A stretch of DNA of 64,000 nucleotides from Epiperipatus broadwayi (taxonomy: Eukaryota > Onychophora > Udeonychophora > Euonychophora > Peripatidae): contig JAQFVV010012416.1 of NCBI GenBank assembly GCA_028023455.1, forward strand, positions 605,001 to 669,000. The letters run 5' to 3'. This document shows, in pieces, positions 23,020 through 34,000 of the stretch. Within the stretch, counting starts at the first letter, position 1, and the number at the start of each line of letters is the position of its first letter. The notes under the pieces were generated by a model that worked only from the letters and a program-made list of their open reading frames with translations, had not been told where the DNA came from and did not search any database. A program made the translations under genes and the position numbers.

Positions 23020-23960
23020 TATGTCCTCATTTACCAAAGATTGTTGAATTTAATAACTTTTCAAGCAACAGTAGATCATTTTTTCTAATATAAATACATT
23101 TGATTTTCATAATAAGACTTCATAAAATGTATCATTTCATATTCATGCCAATAAATAATAAAGATGTTCTTAGTGTTCTTAAATCTATTAAATCCAATGC
23201 TTGTTGGTATTGTGGATTCTCAACTATCACAATCAACTTACATTTGGATCTTACTAAAGACATTTTTAACCAATGCCTTTTTCATTCTCATATTCTATTA
23301 CGCTTGAAACTTGTCAAGAAAAGATCTATTTCCCAAGATAAATTGTTTTTTAACTTTCACAGGCTATAGACCTATCACTGTGCCTACTATTTGGAATCAA
23401 ATTAACTTTGTAAAAAAACTTTATCTTTGAAACAGTCAGATCTTAAAAAATTCTGATCTAACTGATGATATTTAAAGAACCCTTGTTCTCAGAATAGTTT
23501 ACATAGTAAAGAATGTATCATCTTTTTATATATTCTCTAATGAACTATTAGCCAAATTAAAATTGTTGGGCCTGAGTTACTTTGAAATTTATAAATAACT
23601 ATTTAATGGATAGAAAACAGATGAAATTTATAGATAGCATTTTAGCAGATACACTTCTAACAACTCAAGGTGTTTTTCATATTATATATATATCAGATTT
23701 TATATGTTTAAATGCTTCTACTTTTCACAGTTTTGATGAAAGATACTCAGCTATATTTAGATTTTTTTTACGAGTTATTTTACAGAAATTTGATGAATCA
23801 TGAGTGTGGTTCATAAAAATAAATAAAACATTGACTAAATTCCAAAAGCAGCTAAAATAATTGTTCTATTTGAGTCTGGAGTTAGTCTTAATAGAGTTAA
23901 GCATATAAATATGGGAGCTATATTTACATCCATTGTCTTGGCTTAGTCTTGGATTTCCAA
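23020..23960 (+). pseudogene. Decayed CR1/Jockey-type LINE RT fragment
   Basis: NNKDVLSVLKSIKSNACW, CGFSTITINLHLDLTKDIFN and HRL plus a following PITVPTIWN-like phrase fit the early RT region of CR1/L2/Jockey-group LINEs (family form: V-x-x-x-L-x-x-L-K-x-x-K-S-x-x-x-D-G-I-S). Further on, INNYLMDRKQMKFIDSILAD, LLTTQGV and FHIIYISDF match the segment R-K-Q ... G-V-P-Q-G-S ... F-L-I-Y-I-N-D-L, with the P-Q-G-S core deleted. The catalytic Y/F-A-D-D motif is not visible. Clearly different from the RTE-like relics. Confidence is moderate because the match is from motif memory only. Confidence 0.6.
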
Positions 23961-24366
23961 CTAAATTTTAAAACTAATGCCAGAAGATTATGATCCTGGA
24001 AACTATATATATATATTAATTTATTTTTAAACACATTAAATTTTTTATGTATGTTGTTTTAGTTTTGTTTTTATAATTAGATCTATAATTTATATATATT
24101 TTTTGTTTATTTAATTATTCAAAAGAATGAAAATGATGTTTATTAAGATATTATGATTAAAATAAATTTTATGTAAATTGTTATTATTAATTTTCGGAAG
24201 AGTTTAAGAGGGAATAGAGATAAATATTGCATTAGTGTTGTATAGTAAATGGAATTTATAAGGGAAATATTCCAATATATTTCAGTTCTAAACTAGCAGA
24301 AGGAATTCATCTTCGTAATTTATAATAATAATTCAAAATATAATTTATATGTGCTATCTTTAAAAA

Positions 24367-24500
24367 AATTAAAAATAACTTATTTTTTTTCATGTGTCAA
24401 AGCATCCGCCGGGAAGCGAACCCGCAAACCCGGGACAACTGCTTGTAAGGCAGCTGTGCTGACCACTCGACCACCAACGTTTGACAATTAAAAATAACTT
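24367..24500 (-). mobile_element. tRNA-derived SINE family 1, with 15-bp TSD
   Basis: Element 24382-24485 with a perfect 15-bp duplication AATTAAAAATAACTT (24367-24381 and 24486-24500). Minus-strand A box TGGTCGAGTGG, anticodon-loop-like CTTACAA, B box GGTTCGCTTCC, tail GACACATG plus A run. It belongs to the TAC-type subfamily together with 44073 and 53359. Confidence 0.93.
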
Positions 24501-24559
24501 CACAAACTTCTTCTAACTTCTCGTCAAAAACTTTATTTCCATATATTAACTATATGAAC

Positions 24560-24645
24560 ATATATATATAAAATCAATGTGTATACATTTCCAACGTTTC
24601 AACTGTTTTTTAAACCAAGAAAGTGATTGTCTTTAAAAAAATTAT
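24560..24645 (-). mobile_element. PLE-end-like fragment
   Basis: The minus strand reads CTTTCTTGGTTTAAAAAACA then GTTGAAACGTTGGAAATGTA. The GAAACGTTG phrase following a short potential hairpin is the signature seen at the Penelope-like element end at 59.8 kb and the inverted pair at 57.7 kb. Only about 60-80 bp are recognisable, with no coding part. Confidence 0.45.
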
Positions 24646-24879
24646 ATTTTTAATAAAAGTTTACTTTAAATGCAATGAGACTTTATTATAAACTTTGCCA
24701 TTTTAGATCAAAGGAGAGTTTGACTTTTAAGAAGGAAATTGAACATTTGTTTTTAAAACATTTGCTTTAATTTTTTTTAAAAAAAAAAAATTATTAATAT
24801 ATGGTAATTTAATCATAAATTATAATAATTTTTTCTTTTCCTAATGCTGTTAATTTTTTGTATGTATATATATATTTTC

Positions 24880-25300
24880 TGTGTTCTTAAACATTATTTT
24901 ACTTAATTTATTGTATGGAAGTGAGACATGGACACTCTATATGTTTTTTAATTTGCTGGATATGGCACTAAAGTTCACAACTGTGAAATCACACTGTTTG
25001 GATATTTGAAATAAATGGCCAATGCAAACCTTTTTAAAAGAATATAATATAATGAACTTAAGTGGGAAGTTTTCCATGAATATGGTAGAATTCATCTATG
25101 ATATAAGAATTATCTCTAAAGATATTTTAAAGAAATGTGGTACTGAGTGTTCCCATTGTGAAAATATGGAAGAGAGTAGAATACCTTAGAAGTCAACAAT
25201 TAACATGGTGTTGAAGATTTTCAAAAACAAAAGTGTTCAGTTGAAGCAATTAAAAGACAACATCTCAAAATATCAAAGAAACCAAAAAACATAACAGCAT
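24880..25300 (+). pseudogene. LINE relic, post-RT segment
   Basis: LLYGSETWTL (24927-24956) is an intact hallmark of the segment after the RT in RTE-related LINEs. The following LDMALKFTTVKSHCLDI and the 3' half (ILKKCGTECSHCENMEES, then SVQLKQLKDNI) are degenerate. It is either the same RTE-like family as elsewhere or a related branch. The downstream text does not match the 48-kb 3' ends, which argues for a different branch. Confidence 0.6.
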
Positions 25301-25494
25301 GTTCTATATGTATACATATTGGTTTGTATAATCAAAGCAAATTAATTTCTAAAATAGTCCCCCCCCACCTTTTTTTCTTTGCTTGGAGTTGGAATGTCCA
25401 TTCTTGTATATGAATTGCTGCTATGGGTAAGTATATGTATTTGATGGTGAAGATGATTATCTATCTGCCTGTCTGCTTGCCTGTCTATCCACCT

Positions 25495-25867
<373 letters not shown>

Positions 25868-25959
25868 ATAATCTGCAAGCAAATTGGCTTAAGTTTAAAT
25901 TCTTAAAATGTTTTAAACTTCATCACTAATTTGAATAGTGTAGGAAAATAAAACTAGTA

Positions 25960-26266
25960 GCAATTCTCTCCATATAATAGTGCCACCTAGTGTGAGCTAT
26001 AATAACCAAGAGATGCCATGAGGTTTTTGCATTTAAATCTCTATTTAATGCTTAATCATCTAATATTCCAAGAATAGTTTCTAGCTTATGGCTTTTATCA
26101 ATGAGGAATCTTGGATTTACGAGCACTGCACCTGGATGTTTGGATCTAAGGCAGCCTCGAACAATTACCTTTTACCTATTTAGGCAACTATAAAGTAATG
26201 AACCCAAACTGAAAACATGAAGCTAATTTGTTTGTGCTGTGTGCTACGCTAATCAAATCACGTGCA
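25960..26266. mobile_element. TIR element family A, left part (A4), cut by gap
   Basis: ATTCTCTCCATATAATAGTG, CCACCTAGTGTGAGC, CTAATATTCCAAGAATAGTT, GCTTTTATCAATGAGGAATC and AAACTGAAAACATGAAGCTA follow the block order of the longer copies at 9.4 and 40.4 kb. The right half is missing because the assembly gap starts at 26267. Confidence 0.8.
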
Positions 26267-26766
26267 NNNNNNNNNNNNNNNNNNNNNNNNNNNNNNNNNN
26301 NNNNNNNNNNNNNNNNNNNNNNNNNNNNNNNNNNNNNNNNNNNNNNNNNNNNNNNNNNNNNNNNNNNNNNNNNNNNNNNNNNNNNNNNNNNNNNNNNNNN
26401 NNNNNNNNNNNNNNNNNNNNNNNNNNNNNNNNNNNNNNNNNNNNNNNNNNNNNNNNNNNNNNNNNNNNNNNNNNNNNNNNNNNNNNNNNNNNNNNNNNNN
26501 NNNNNNNNNNNNNNNNNNNNNNNNNNNNNNNNNNNNNNNNNNNNNNNNNNNNNNNNNNNNNNNNNNNNNNNNNNNNNNNNNNNNNNNNNNNNNNNNNNNN
26601 NNNNNNNNNNNNNNNNNNNNNNNNNNNNNNNNNNNNNNNNNNNNNNNNNNNNNNNNNNNNNNNNNNNNNNNNNNNNNNNNNNNNNNNNNNNNNNNNNNNN
26701 NNNNNNNNNNNNNNNNNNNNNNNNNNNNNNNNNNNNNNNNNNNNNNNNNNNNNNNNNNNNNNNNNN
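26267..26766. other. Assembly gap, exactly 500 N
   Basis: 500 consecutive N. The round number suggests scaffold padding rather than a measured size. Any open frame drawn through it is meaningless. Confidence 0.99.
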
Positions 26767-26868
26767 GAAAATAAATATATGCATAACAATTTAAATCAAT
26801 GAATCTTTTTACAAGAAAAATATAATATTTTAATTTGCAAAGCACAGATAGTTGAAAATTGAAATAAA

Positions 26869-27398
26869 TTGAGACACTGCCAAATCTCACTGCACTCATT
26901 AAAATACCTATCCGACAGCCAAACAGATGTCATGATAGCCATCTAAACGACAATCAAACCCAAACTTACATCAAAGACTTTACGAGAAAAGAGCAGCCAC
27001 CCTTCTCTCAACTTTTCTTTCTATATATCTAAGCCAGTCATAAGTATTTAGGTTTGAAAGCTTGCTTTAAATATCTTCACAAACAACTCACTAAGTCTAC
27101 TTGTTATGTATTCTAAAAACTACTGCATAGTAAATCATAGGATTTTGCATTGTATGTTTATGATTTAGACTCAGTGAGTTATTTGTAAAGATATTTAAAG
27201 CTTAAAGCTTTCAAATCTAAATACTTACGACTGGCTTAGATATATAGAAAGAAAAGTTGAGAGAAGGGTGGCCGCCCTTTTCTCGTAAAATCTTTGTTGT
27301 GTGTTTGGGTTTGATTGTCATTTAGACGGCTATCATGACATCAATTGGCTGTCGGATTGGTATTTTAATGAGTGCAGTGAGATTCGGCAGTGTCTCAA
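26869..27398. mobile_element. Long foldback element, about 530 bp
   Basis: Two arms of roughly 240 bp each in inverted orientation. The left end TTGAGACACTGCCAAATCTC mirrors the right end GAGATTCGGCAGTGTCTCAA, and inner phrases (GACTTTACGAGAAAAGAGCA, TCTCAACTTTTCTTTCTATA, TAAGCCAGTCATAAGTATTT) recur reverse-complemented at 27200-27300. The loop is about 27120-27150. No open frame. A foldback or very long-TIR nonautonomous DNA element. Arms are highly similar but not identical. Confidence 0.88.
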
Positions 27399-27534
27399 GA
27401 AAAATGTAGTAAAACAAAAGAATGATAAAGTAAAAGTAGATTTTATTAGATGTAAAGTACAATAAAAAATATCAGGGAAAATATGGTTTATAAAGCAAGT
27501 GTGTATTAAAACAGAAATAGCTTTTAATTAATAA

Positions 27535-27601
27535 TAATAATAATAAAAGGCATATGGCTTTATTACTCAGGAGTTCATAAGAATTTTGAGTGCGAGACCT
27601 A
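27535..27601 (-). mobile_element. SINE family 2 fragment
   Basis: (AAT)n, then GGCATATGGCTTTATTACTC, AGGAGTTCATAAGAATTTTG and AGTGCGAGA: the 3' half of a minus-strand family 2 SINE directly abutting the element at 27602. Confidence 0.65.
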
Positions 27602-28090
27602 CTAGAGACAATCTCTAGTTTAATAAATGTTTAGTGAAAATAATTACTGTATTTATCTACAATAGATGGTGTCAAAATTGTGGGTGGAGCAAATTTGATA
27701 CTTGTAAATCAAAATGTAACAATTTACTTTGTTACCTTAATTTTTATTAATTTTTTAGTCACATGTTTATGCTGAGCAATAGTACCTTGTGTGATTTGGT
27801 GCAATCGTACAAAAGCAAAGTCTGGAGACCAAGTTTTTAAATTATTCCACTTCAATGTTTGAACTTCTTATGAATTCCCAAGCATTAAACCATTTGATTA
27901 TTTATACATAAGGCAATAATAATATAAAATATTGTTGACACCAGTCTTGGTAACAGCAAAATGTCACTATTACATTTTGAAGTGCAAGTGTCAAACTTAC
28001 TCCACCCACAACTTTGACACCACCCACTCTGGATAAATACAGTAATGATTAGCATGAATCATTTATTAAACTAGAGATTGTCTCTAGACC
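27602..28090. mobile_element. TIR element with terminal mini-hairpins, 489 bp
   Basis: Both ends are themselves 17-bp palindromes: CTAGAGACAATCTCTAG (27602-27618) and CTAGAGATTGTCTCTAG (28074-28090). Inside, inverted arms include TTTAATAAATG, TTACTGTATTTATC and GTGTCAAAATTGTGGGTGGA on the left, and CTCCACCCACAACTTTGACA, ATAAATACAGTAAT and CATTTATTAAA on the right. The centre (27740-27930) holds a plus-strand SINE family 2-like piece (GGTGCAATCGTACAAAAGCA, AGCATTAAACCATTTGATTA). Confidence 0.8.
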
Positions 28091-28450
28091 AGATATAAAT
28101 TTTAAATCTCAGTTAAAGATTAATATATTTTTTTAATTAAACAAAATGTCACTACAAAGTATAAAATAAGTAGTACTCCAGACTACATTCATCCTAATAA
28201 AAAATGACTGATATAAAACAAAACATATGGCATTATTTGTTTTACTTTATTATTATTCAAAAAAATATCTTTGTGATTCAATGCACCCCTGAAAATGACT
28301 GTAAAACTGTTTGAAGAACTCTTTAAAATCATACATTTAAATCATATACAGGAACATTGTCCTAACCTATGAGTAACTGCAATTATGGAATAAGCCAACA
28401 CCCAGCAGTAGCTAAATCAAGAGAATAGAACAGGTGCTCAAGCATAGTTG
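28091..28450. other. No recognised feature
   Basis: AT-rich sequence with no repeat or gene that I recognise. Confidence 0.35.
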
Positions 28451-29150
28451 TTTTTTTTTTTTCTCAAAATAATTGTGTTCAATTATGGCACTGCAAATTT
28501 GCATGTTATCATGCCATATTGGTCAACAATTTTGCTTGTAATATTTATGTCATTTGCAAAATGTTGCTCCACAAATGATTTTAAAATTCCCAAATAGTAA
28601 TTGGTATATACCATCTGATCTTCAGAGATACATTCATGGTAAATAATGTCTTTAGAAAAAAGCACAATAATGTTTTGATTTGGCTATGTTGGGTTTATAA
28701 TTGCTTTTTTTCTGGCAATCTCTATTCAGCTCTTTGGCTCTTGATTGATTACTCACACTGGAAGCACTATTTTCCACATGCCATTATGGGATTTGATAAG
28801 GATTCTGAACTAGTACATTGCATATCTCTGCAGTGCTGCACTCTAGCATCATTTTTGGTCAACTGTTAACAAATGGGAACAAAGCAGGCACACATTCTGC
28901 CTTTTCAAATTTTCCATTAAATTGAAATAGACCACAATTTTGGTAATGTGGTAGTGAATTTTTCAATATGTCTGGTAGACAGACAAACATCAATTCAAAG
29001 AATTTTGGAATCCATTTCATTTTTTTTCCTGTTACTTTTAATACACTGATCATGGTTTGTTTCAATGCTCTCCCTGCTATCACAAAAATTTTCAAAGCAC
29101 TTGAACATATTCTTGTCACTTGCAGTTCTACTATCATATCCAGTTTGAAT
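28451..29150 (-). pseudogene. Possible decayed processed pseudogene
   Basis: Two minus-strand open frames, 92 codons (29137-28859) and 60 codons (28665-28483), lie in the same direction and are joined by further protein-like sequence in another frame (SVSNQSRAKELNRDCQKKS, then NYKPNI near 28740-28680). The composition is more protein-like than nearby DNA: KMKWIPKFFELMF and CLPDILKN, then YYLGILKSFVEQHFAND. On the minus strand the segment is followed by a run of A at 28451-28462. Stops and frame changes without introns would fit a retrocopied host mRNA. I noticed a weak resemblance to Mediator subunit 24 in the K-W ... F-x-K/E-x-P/L stretch, from memory only and not reliable. Chance open frames remain possible. 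Confidence 0.3.
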
Positions 29151-29727
29151 CATTTCAAATAGTAGCAGTTTTGCCCATTTAAAATAAATTAGGTTAACTT
29201 ACTGTTTCATTGTGAGTTTTCTATAAAACAAAAAACATTTTATGTCATAATGCACATTCCAGATACCCTAGCGCCTTAAAATGTTCATGATCAATAATTA
29301 AACTATGTCACTATATAACACATGTATTGATAAGAGATGGCACTGTTAGCAGTTTGGAGAGAAAACCAATCATCTTTTTACTGGAATATGCTATTTACAT
29401 AAAAAGTTTTATGAGAAAGTAAAAAAATAGGATTCCTTCTGATTAGAAAATATTGAACTTGATACTAAGAAAATGTCAAGCACATTTTTCAGTATTTCAA
29501 TCTTGAATGCACAGGTAGATGGAAAACTATTTGGGAATCTCATTCCTGATATTACTATTTGAGAAAAAAAATGAATTCAAACTTGGTTCAGACAGAATAT
29601 AAACAAAGAAAAAAGATGAGATAAATAAGAAATGGATTGTTTATGCATTAACATCTTAAAAATTAGTGAAGTGAACTGCAAGTTTTGAGATCAAAAAAAC
29701 ATTTTATCAAATAACCAGCAGTGACTC
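29151..29727. other. No recognised feature
   Basis: AT-rich sequence. Nothing identified. Confidence 0.35.
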
Positions 29728-30115
29728 ATGTGATGTGATGTGATGTATTATGGCTTCTCCTTAAACGAAGTCAAGAATATCTCAGCAATTATGCCTAGAT
29801 AAACCTGTTAGGCACTTTATTTTACATTCCCCACTCTAAATTTACCCATAATCTGTTCTATCCCATTTCCACAACATAATCTTTGTCAACTCTATAACTT
29901 TTATATCTAAATCCCCCTTATCTTTTCCCAAACCCAGCATAAAAACCAACAATTTACTTTCTGTATAATCACTCTTTTCATATTTATTTTTCCACAACTT
30001 CATTATATGTACCCCTTCTTTTTTTAAACATTTACATTCAATTAACAAATGCCTAATATTTTCAATTCCTTCCCTACATAATTTACAAAATAAATCCATA
30101 TTTTTCCATTTACAT
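29728..30115 (-). pseudogene. LINE 3' end with CCHC motif (copy 2)
   Basis: Minus-strand 85-codon open frame (30099-29842) with CKLCREGIENIRHLLIEC, a C-x2-C-x8-H-x4-C zinc-knuckle-like motif found at the C-terminus of L1/Tx1-type and related LINE proteins. The 1086-aa LINE at 31 kb has the same spacing. It is followed by a 3' UTR shared with 128-420 and a (CATCA)n-like tail. 5'-truncated, so only the last part of the protein is present. The frame is open but cannot function alone. Confidence 0.78.
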
Positions 30116-30890
30116 GTATATTCTTTTGTAGCTAAAGATCCCTATAACATTCATTATGTCTTTTTTCTTTCTTTCTTTGCACTTGAACATTAGATAATTC
30201 TTAAGTTTGATGTTAGTGGTCATCTCCTAGTTCATGGAAAAATTACAAACAAATCCTTGTATGGAACTGTGTGCCTCACAGTTTCAGTGATATAGTGTTT
30301 GGCTATTGTGTGCTTATGAAGATGTCTGAGATAAGTTGCACATTAATAGCAGATAGAGAGTGCACTGCTGCTCACACAGTATCAATCTATTTTCGATAAC
30401 ATTCAATATAATGACTTAACGAGTCTTTTTTCTGTAATTCTTTTTTATACTGTACAGTATTCTTAAGCAGTGAAGTAGAATAAGAATAATATATTTCATT
30501 TTTAAATGAATGGATCAAGCTTGAACTGTGACAATTTAGGCTATTAGTAAGTAAAAAGATAAATATTACAGCTGTCCAACGATAATTACTCTAACTTTGT
30601 GTTCTCATAAAATAATGGCCACATAAGATCTTTTGATAAATTGTGACCTAAAATTTTATTTAAAAAAAAAACATGTTTACCTTATAATGATAACAACATT
30701 TATTCTAATCAAAATAATGAACAACCACTGGGGCCGACTGAATTTTTTGAGGTCCTACAAAATAGAAACGAAAGTGTCTGTTTCTTTGTGACAGCATTTT
30801 TGCATGTCATCACAACATAGTTTAAATTAGCAGCTAAAGCAAGATTTTCAGTAACAAGTTCATTCCAATCGGAAGATTAAGTAATATTGA
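30116..30890. other. No recognised feature; possible LINE 5' flank
   Basis: Contains a short (TTTC)n near 30160-30175. The 5' boundary of the downstream LINE could lie here or near 30715 (GGGGCCGACTG), but I find no target duplication to fix it. Confidence 0.35.
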
Positions 30891-31094
30891 GGTAATGACA
30901 ATACATCAAACTCATATCATACCCAACCTGAAGCTAATACCTCTGGGCAAATAGCCCCCCAAGATTTAACATTATGGATCCCATCAACTGATCCTGAAGT
31001 CTGCCTAATGCAAAAAGACTACCAGCTCACTGCAAGTATTCTAGCTAATGAACAAGAAACCAAGCAACCTACTTCAAAATGTCATTCACAATAA
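30891..31094 (+). pseudogene. Putative C-terminal end of LINE ORF1
   Basis: A 67-codon frame, open from just after a stop at 30888, reads through QPEANTSGQIAPQDLTLWIP and DYQLTASILANEQETKQPTS to a TAA at 31092-31094. It overlaps the start of the large ORF by 16 bases, in a different frame. Polar, Pro/Thr/Gln-rich text fits the end of a LINE ORF1 protein, but there is no diagnostic domain. If so, the element is 5'-truncated or ORF1 is broken upstream. No ATG precedes it in frame. Confidence 0.45.
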
Positions 31095-34000
31095 CGTCAC
31101 TCAACGTCAGGGGCCTTAACTCCAAAGACAGGGCGTTTGCTATCTCACATTGGTTCAAACTCCAAAAACCAGATATACTTTGCTTATCAGAAACTAAGCT
31201 TCACCTTCACACAGACCCCACGATAATAAAAACAATAGAGAGCTTTGGTTACTTTATTTACTCTTTCTCCATCTCAGCTACCGCTGGGGTTGCTCTCATC
31301 ATCAATAGAAATTCAATTATTGACTTCTTCAAAATCCTGCACATAGATACCAATTGCATTATTGCTACTATACAAATCCAGGGTTTTCTGTTCACTCTTA
31401 TTAATGTGTATCTGGTTAAAGATGAACAAATAGTACACAAAGTTATACATAATATAAACATAGCAATTAGATCGAACCCTAGCCCAGTTATCTGGCTTGG
31501 TGATTTCAACCACACTTTTGACAATTTTGAGAAAAAATATTTAAAGATGGTTGCTAGAAACATACACAGTGGGAAAGCACTCTTTCATGAAGGAGCCTTC
31601 TCTTTCTATACCAGAAGTACTCACTCGCTCATAGACCTCATATTCTACTCTCCTGAAATGATCTCGTTCATAGATACACAGCTCTGGCCTATTGCCTTTT
31701 CAGATCATCTCGCTGTTCAAGCTACCATCAAATTGCAACCACAACTTCATACATCAACCAACCTCCCCCGAATGATGAGATTACTCAACAGGCACAATGT
31801 GCCCCCCCCCCAATTAATCTCAGATATATACATCACCTTTCAAGAACAGAAGATATGGAATCTACCAGCATTACACGGATGGAATACATTTATAACTACA
31901 ACACAAAAGTTTATTAACCAATACAATAGATACCAGAAAGGGCCATTAAGATTACTCTCAGAACTTGATCGGACTACATCTGAACTGAAAAGCATCCAAG
32001 TTACAGAACACAACATCCCACAAATTCTACTCCTAAAACATACATATAAACAAACCAGAATGACTCTTGTGGAATATATTCGTATTAAGCGAGCATGCAA
32101 TTATCTGGAACAACAAGATTGTTGGACTCCAGCTTATATCAGATGGGCCCTTGGGTCAGGAAAAAGAAATCACACACCCTCCTCTTTGTGCCTTGACGGT
32201 TTTACTTACTCTGGCATCAGTATGCTTAACAAAATTAGGGATTATTATTCCACCAAACTGCAGCCCATTGGAACTGTTGCCAGACGACACAAATTTGTGA
32301 AAGACTCAAATAACTCTCACAGCATTACTGAAGCTGATATCATCTCCAAAATTAAAAGCCTGCCTGAACACACTCATCCCGGCATGCATGGAATTCCTAG
32401 ATTTCTTCTGTTACACTTGGAAAAATTTACCATACATGTTACAAGGGGAATCATTGATCTCTTAGCCACTGATAGCCTACATCTTCCAGGGATATATCCT
32501 ATATCAGTGGTCCCTTTTATAAAAAAGAAAGATTTACCTGTGGACTTAAATAACATTAGGCCAATATCCATGGTTCCTCTCCTAATCAAAATTATCGAAA
32601 GGATTATAAAAGATAAAATTCAAGAGAAAATCATATCAAAACTTTCCAGGCATCAATATGCTAAGAGGGGTTCATCGACTGGCGATGCTGTAAGCCGATT
32701 TCGACTCCTTGTTGATCATATCCGTAGAACAAAACAATCCCGGCCAGTCGCAGTCCAACTAGACTTTGCCGGGGCTTTTGACTCTGTCCGAATAGATGTA
32801 CTACTTGGTGAACTAGAGGCTCTTCATGTTCCTTTGGCATACATTCAGATCATAGAGAATCTCCTAGCAAATCGAGAGATTTTTTTTTCTCTAAATGGGA
32901 GAATTGCCCCTGGGTTCAAACCCTGCATCTCCATTCCCCAGGGCTCCCCATTAAGTGCTCTCCTCTTCATGATCTATATAAATCCCTTGCTTTTGAGCAT
33001 TGAGGATGCACTGCCTGGGATCTCCATCCCTCTTCTTAATGAAAACATCTCCCACATCTCCTACATGGATGATGTGGTGGTGTTTCTTAAATCACATGAA
33101 GAAATAAACATTCTTGAAAGCCTATTACAGCACTATGCTCAGACGCATGGGCTTACCGTTAACAGGAACAAATCAGCAATTTGGAATATCAAAACAGCTA
33201 ACAGGATAACAGGTTCATTACAAGCTATGCCTCAGCCTTTCTTGGGATTCAATATGTCACTATCCCCTACAGCAATGAGGATGGAAACACAACGAAGACT
33301 ACTAAACAAAATAGACATCATCATAACATGCCTCTCAAGAATATATATATCTACATTTGGAAAGGTTTCACTCTTAAACTCCCTCATACTCCCCAAGATT
33401 ATATATTATCTTGCGGGTTTTAAACCAACAGAAGCTTTCATTAAAAAAGTAGAATCCCATTGTCTGCGACTCTGTAGAGGTGGGCGCAAATCATTTATCA
33501 GTCTGCGCACCCTTCAAAAGCCAAGAGACATGAATGGACTGGGACTGCATTCAATAAAGGTATTCGCAATACAGAGAACTTACAATATGATCCATAAACT
33601 TTATTCTGATTGCAGGACCTTCCAATGTCCGCTTCCCAAAGAGCAAGTGCTTCCCACTGATAGACCGCCCCCTCAGAGGTTCACTCCCATCTGGCTACAA
33701 ATGCAGATATCATACATTTTTACGCACATAGTACCTTCCGCGACCATGTTCAATTCAAAAATAACCTATTGGGAAGCCTTCAACCTATCCAACTCAAATA
33801 CCCAGAAGGCACACACTTACCTCCCCATCAACATAAACAAACTGTGCAAACTAGCCCGTAGATTGAAACTAGCACCTAAACACACAGACTTTCTTCTCAA
33901 AATTAACCTTGGTAGCCTTTCCACTGCTATATTTCTTAATAGAAGAGGCTTCCGCATAGATCCCATATGTTGTCTCTGTCTTTCCAGCCCAGAAGATATG

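Noticed and set aside
26188-26899. Several open frames of 170-213 codons
   Set aside because: They run through 500 N and contain almost no real sequence.
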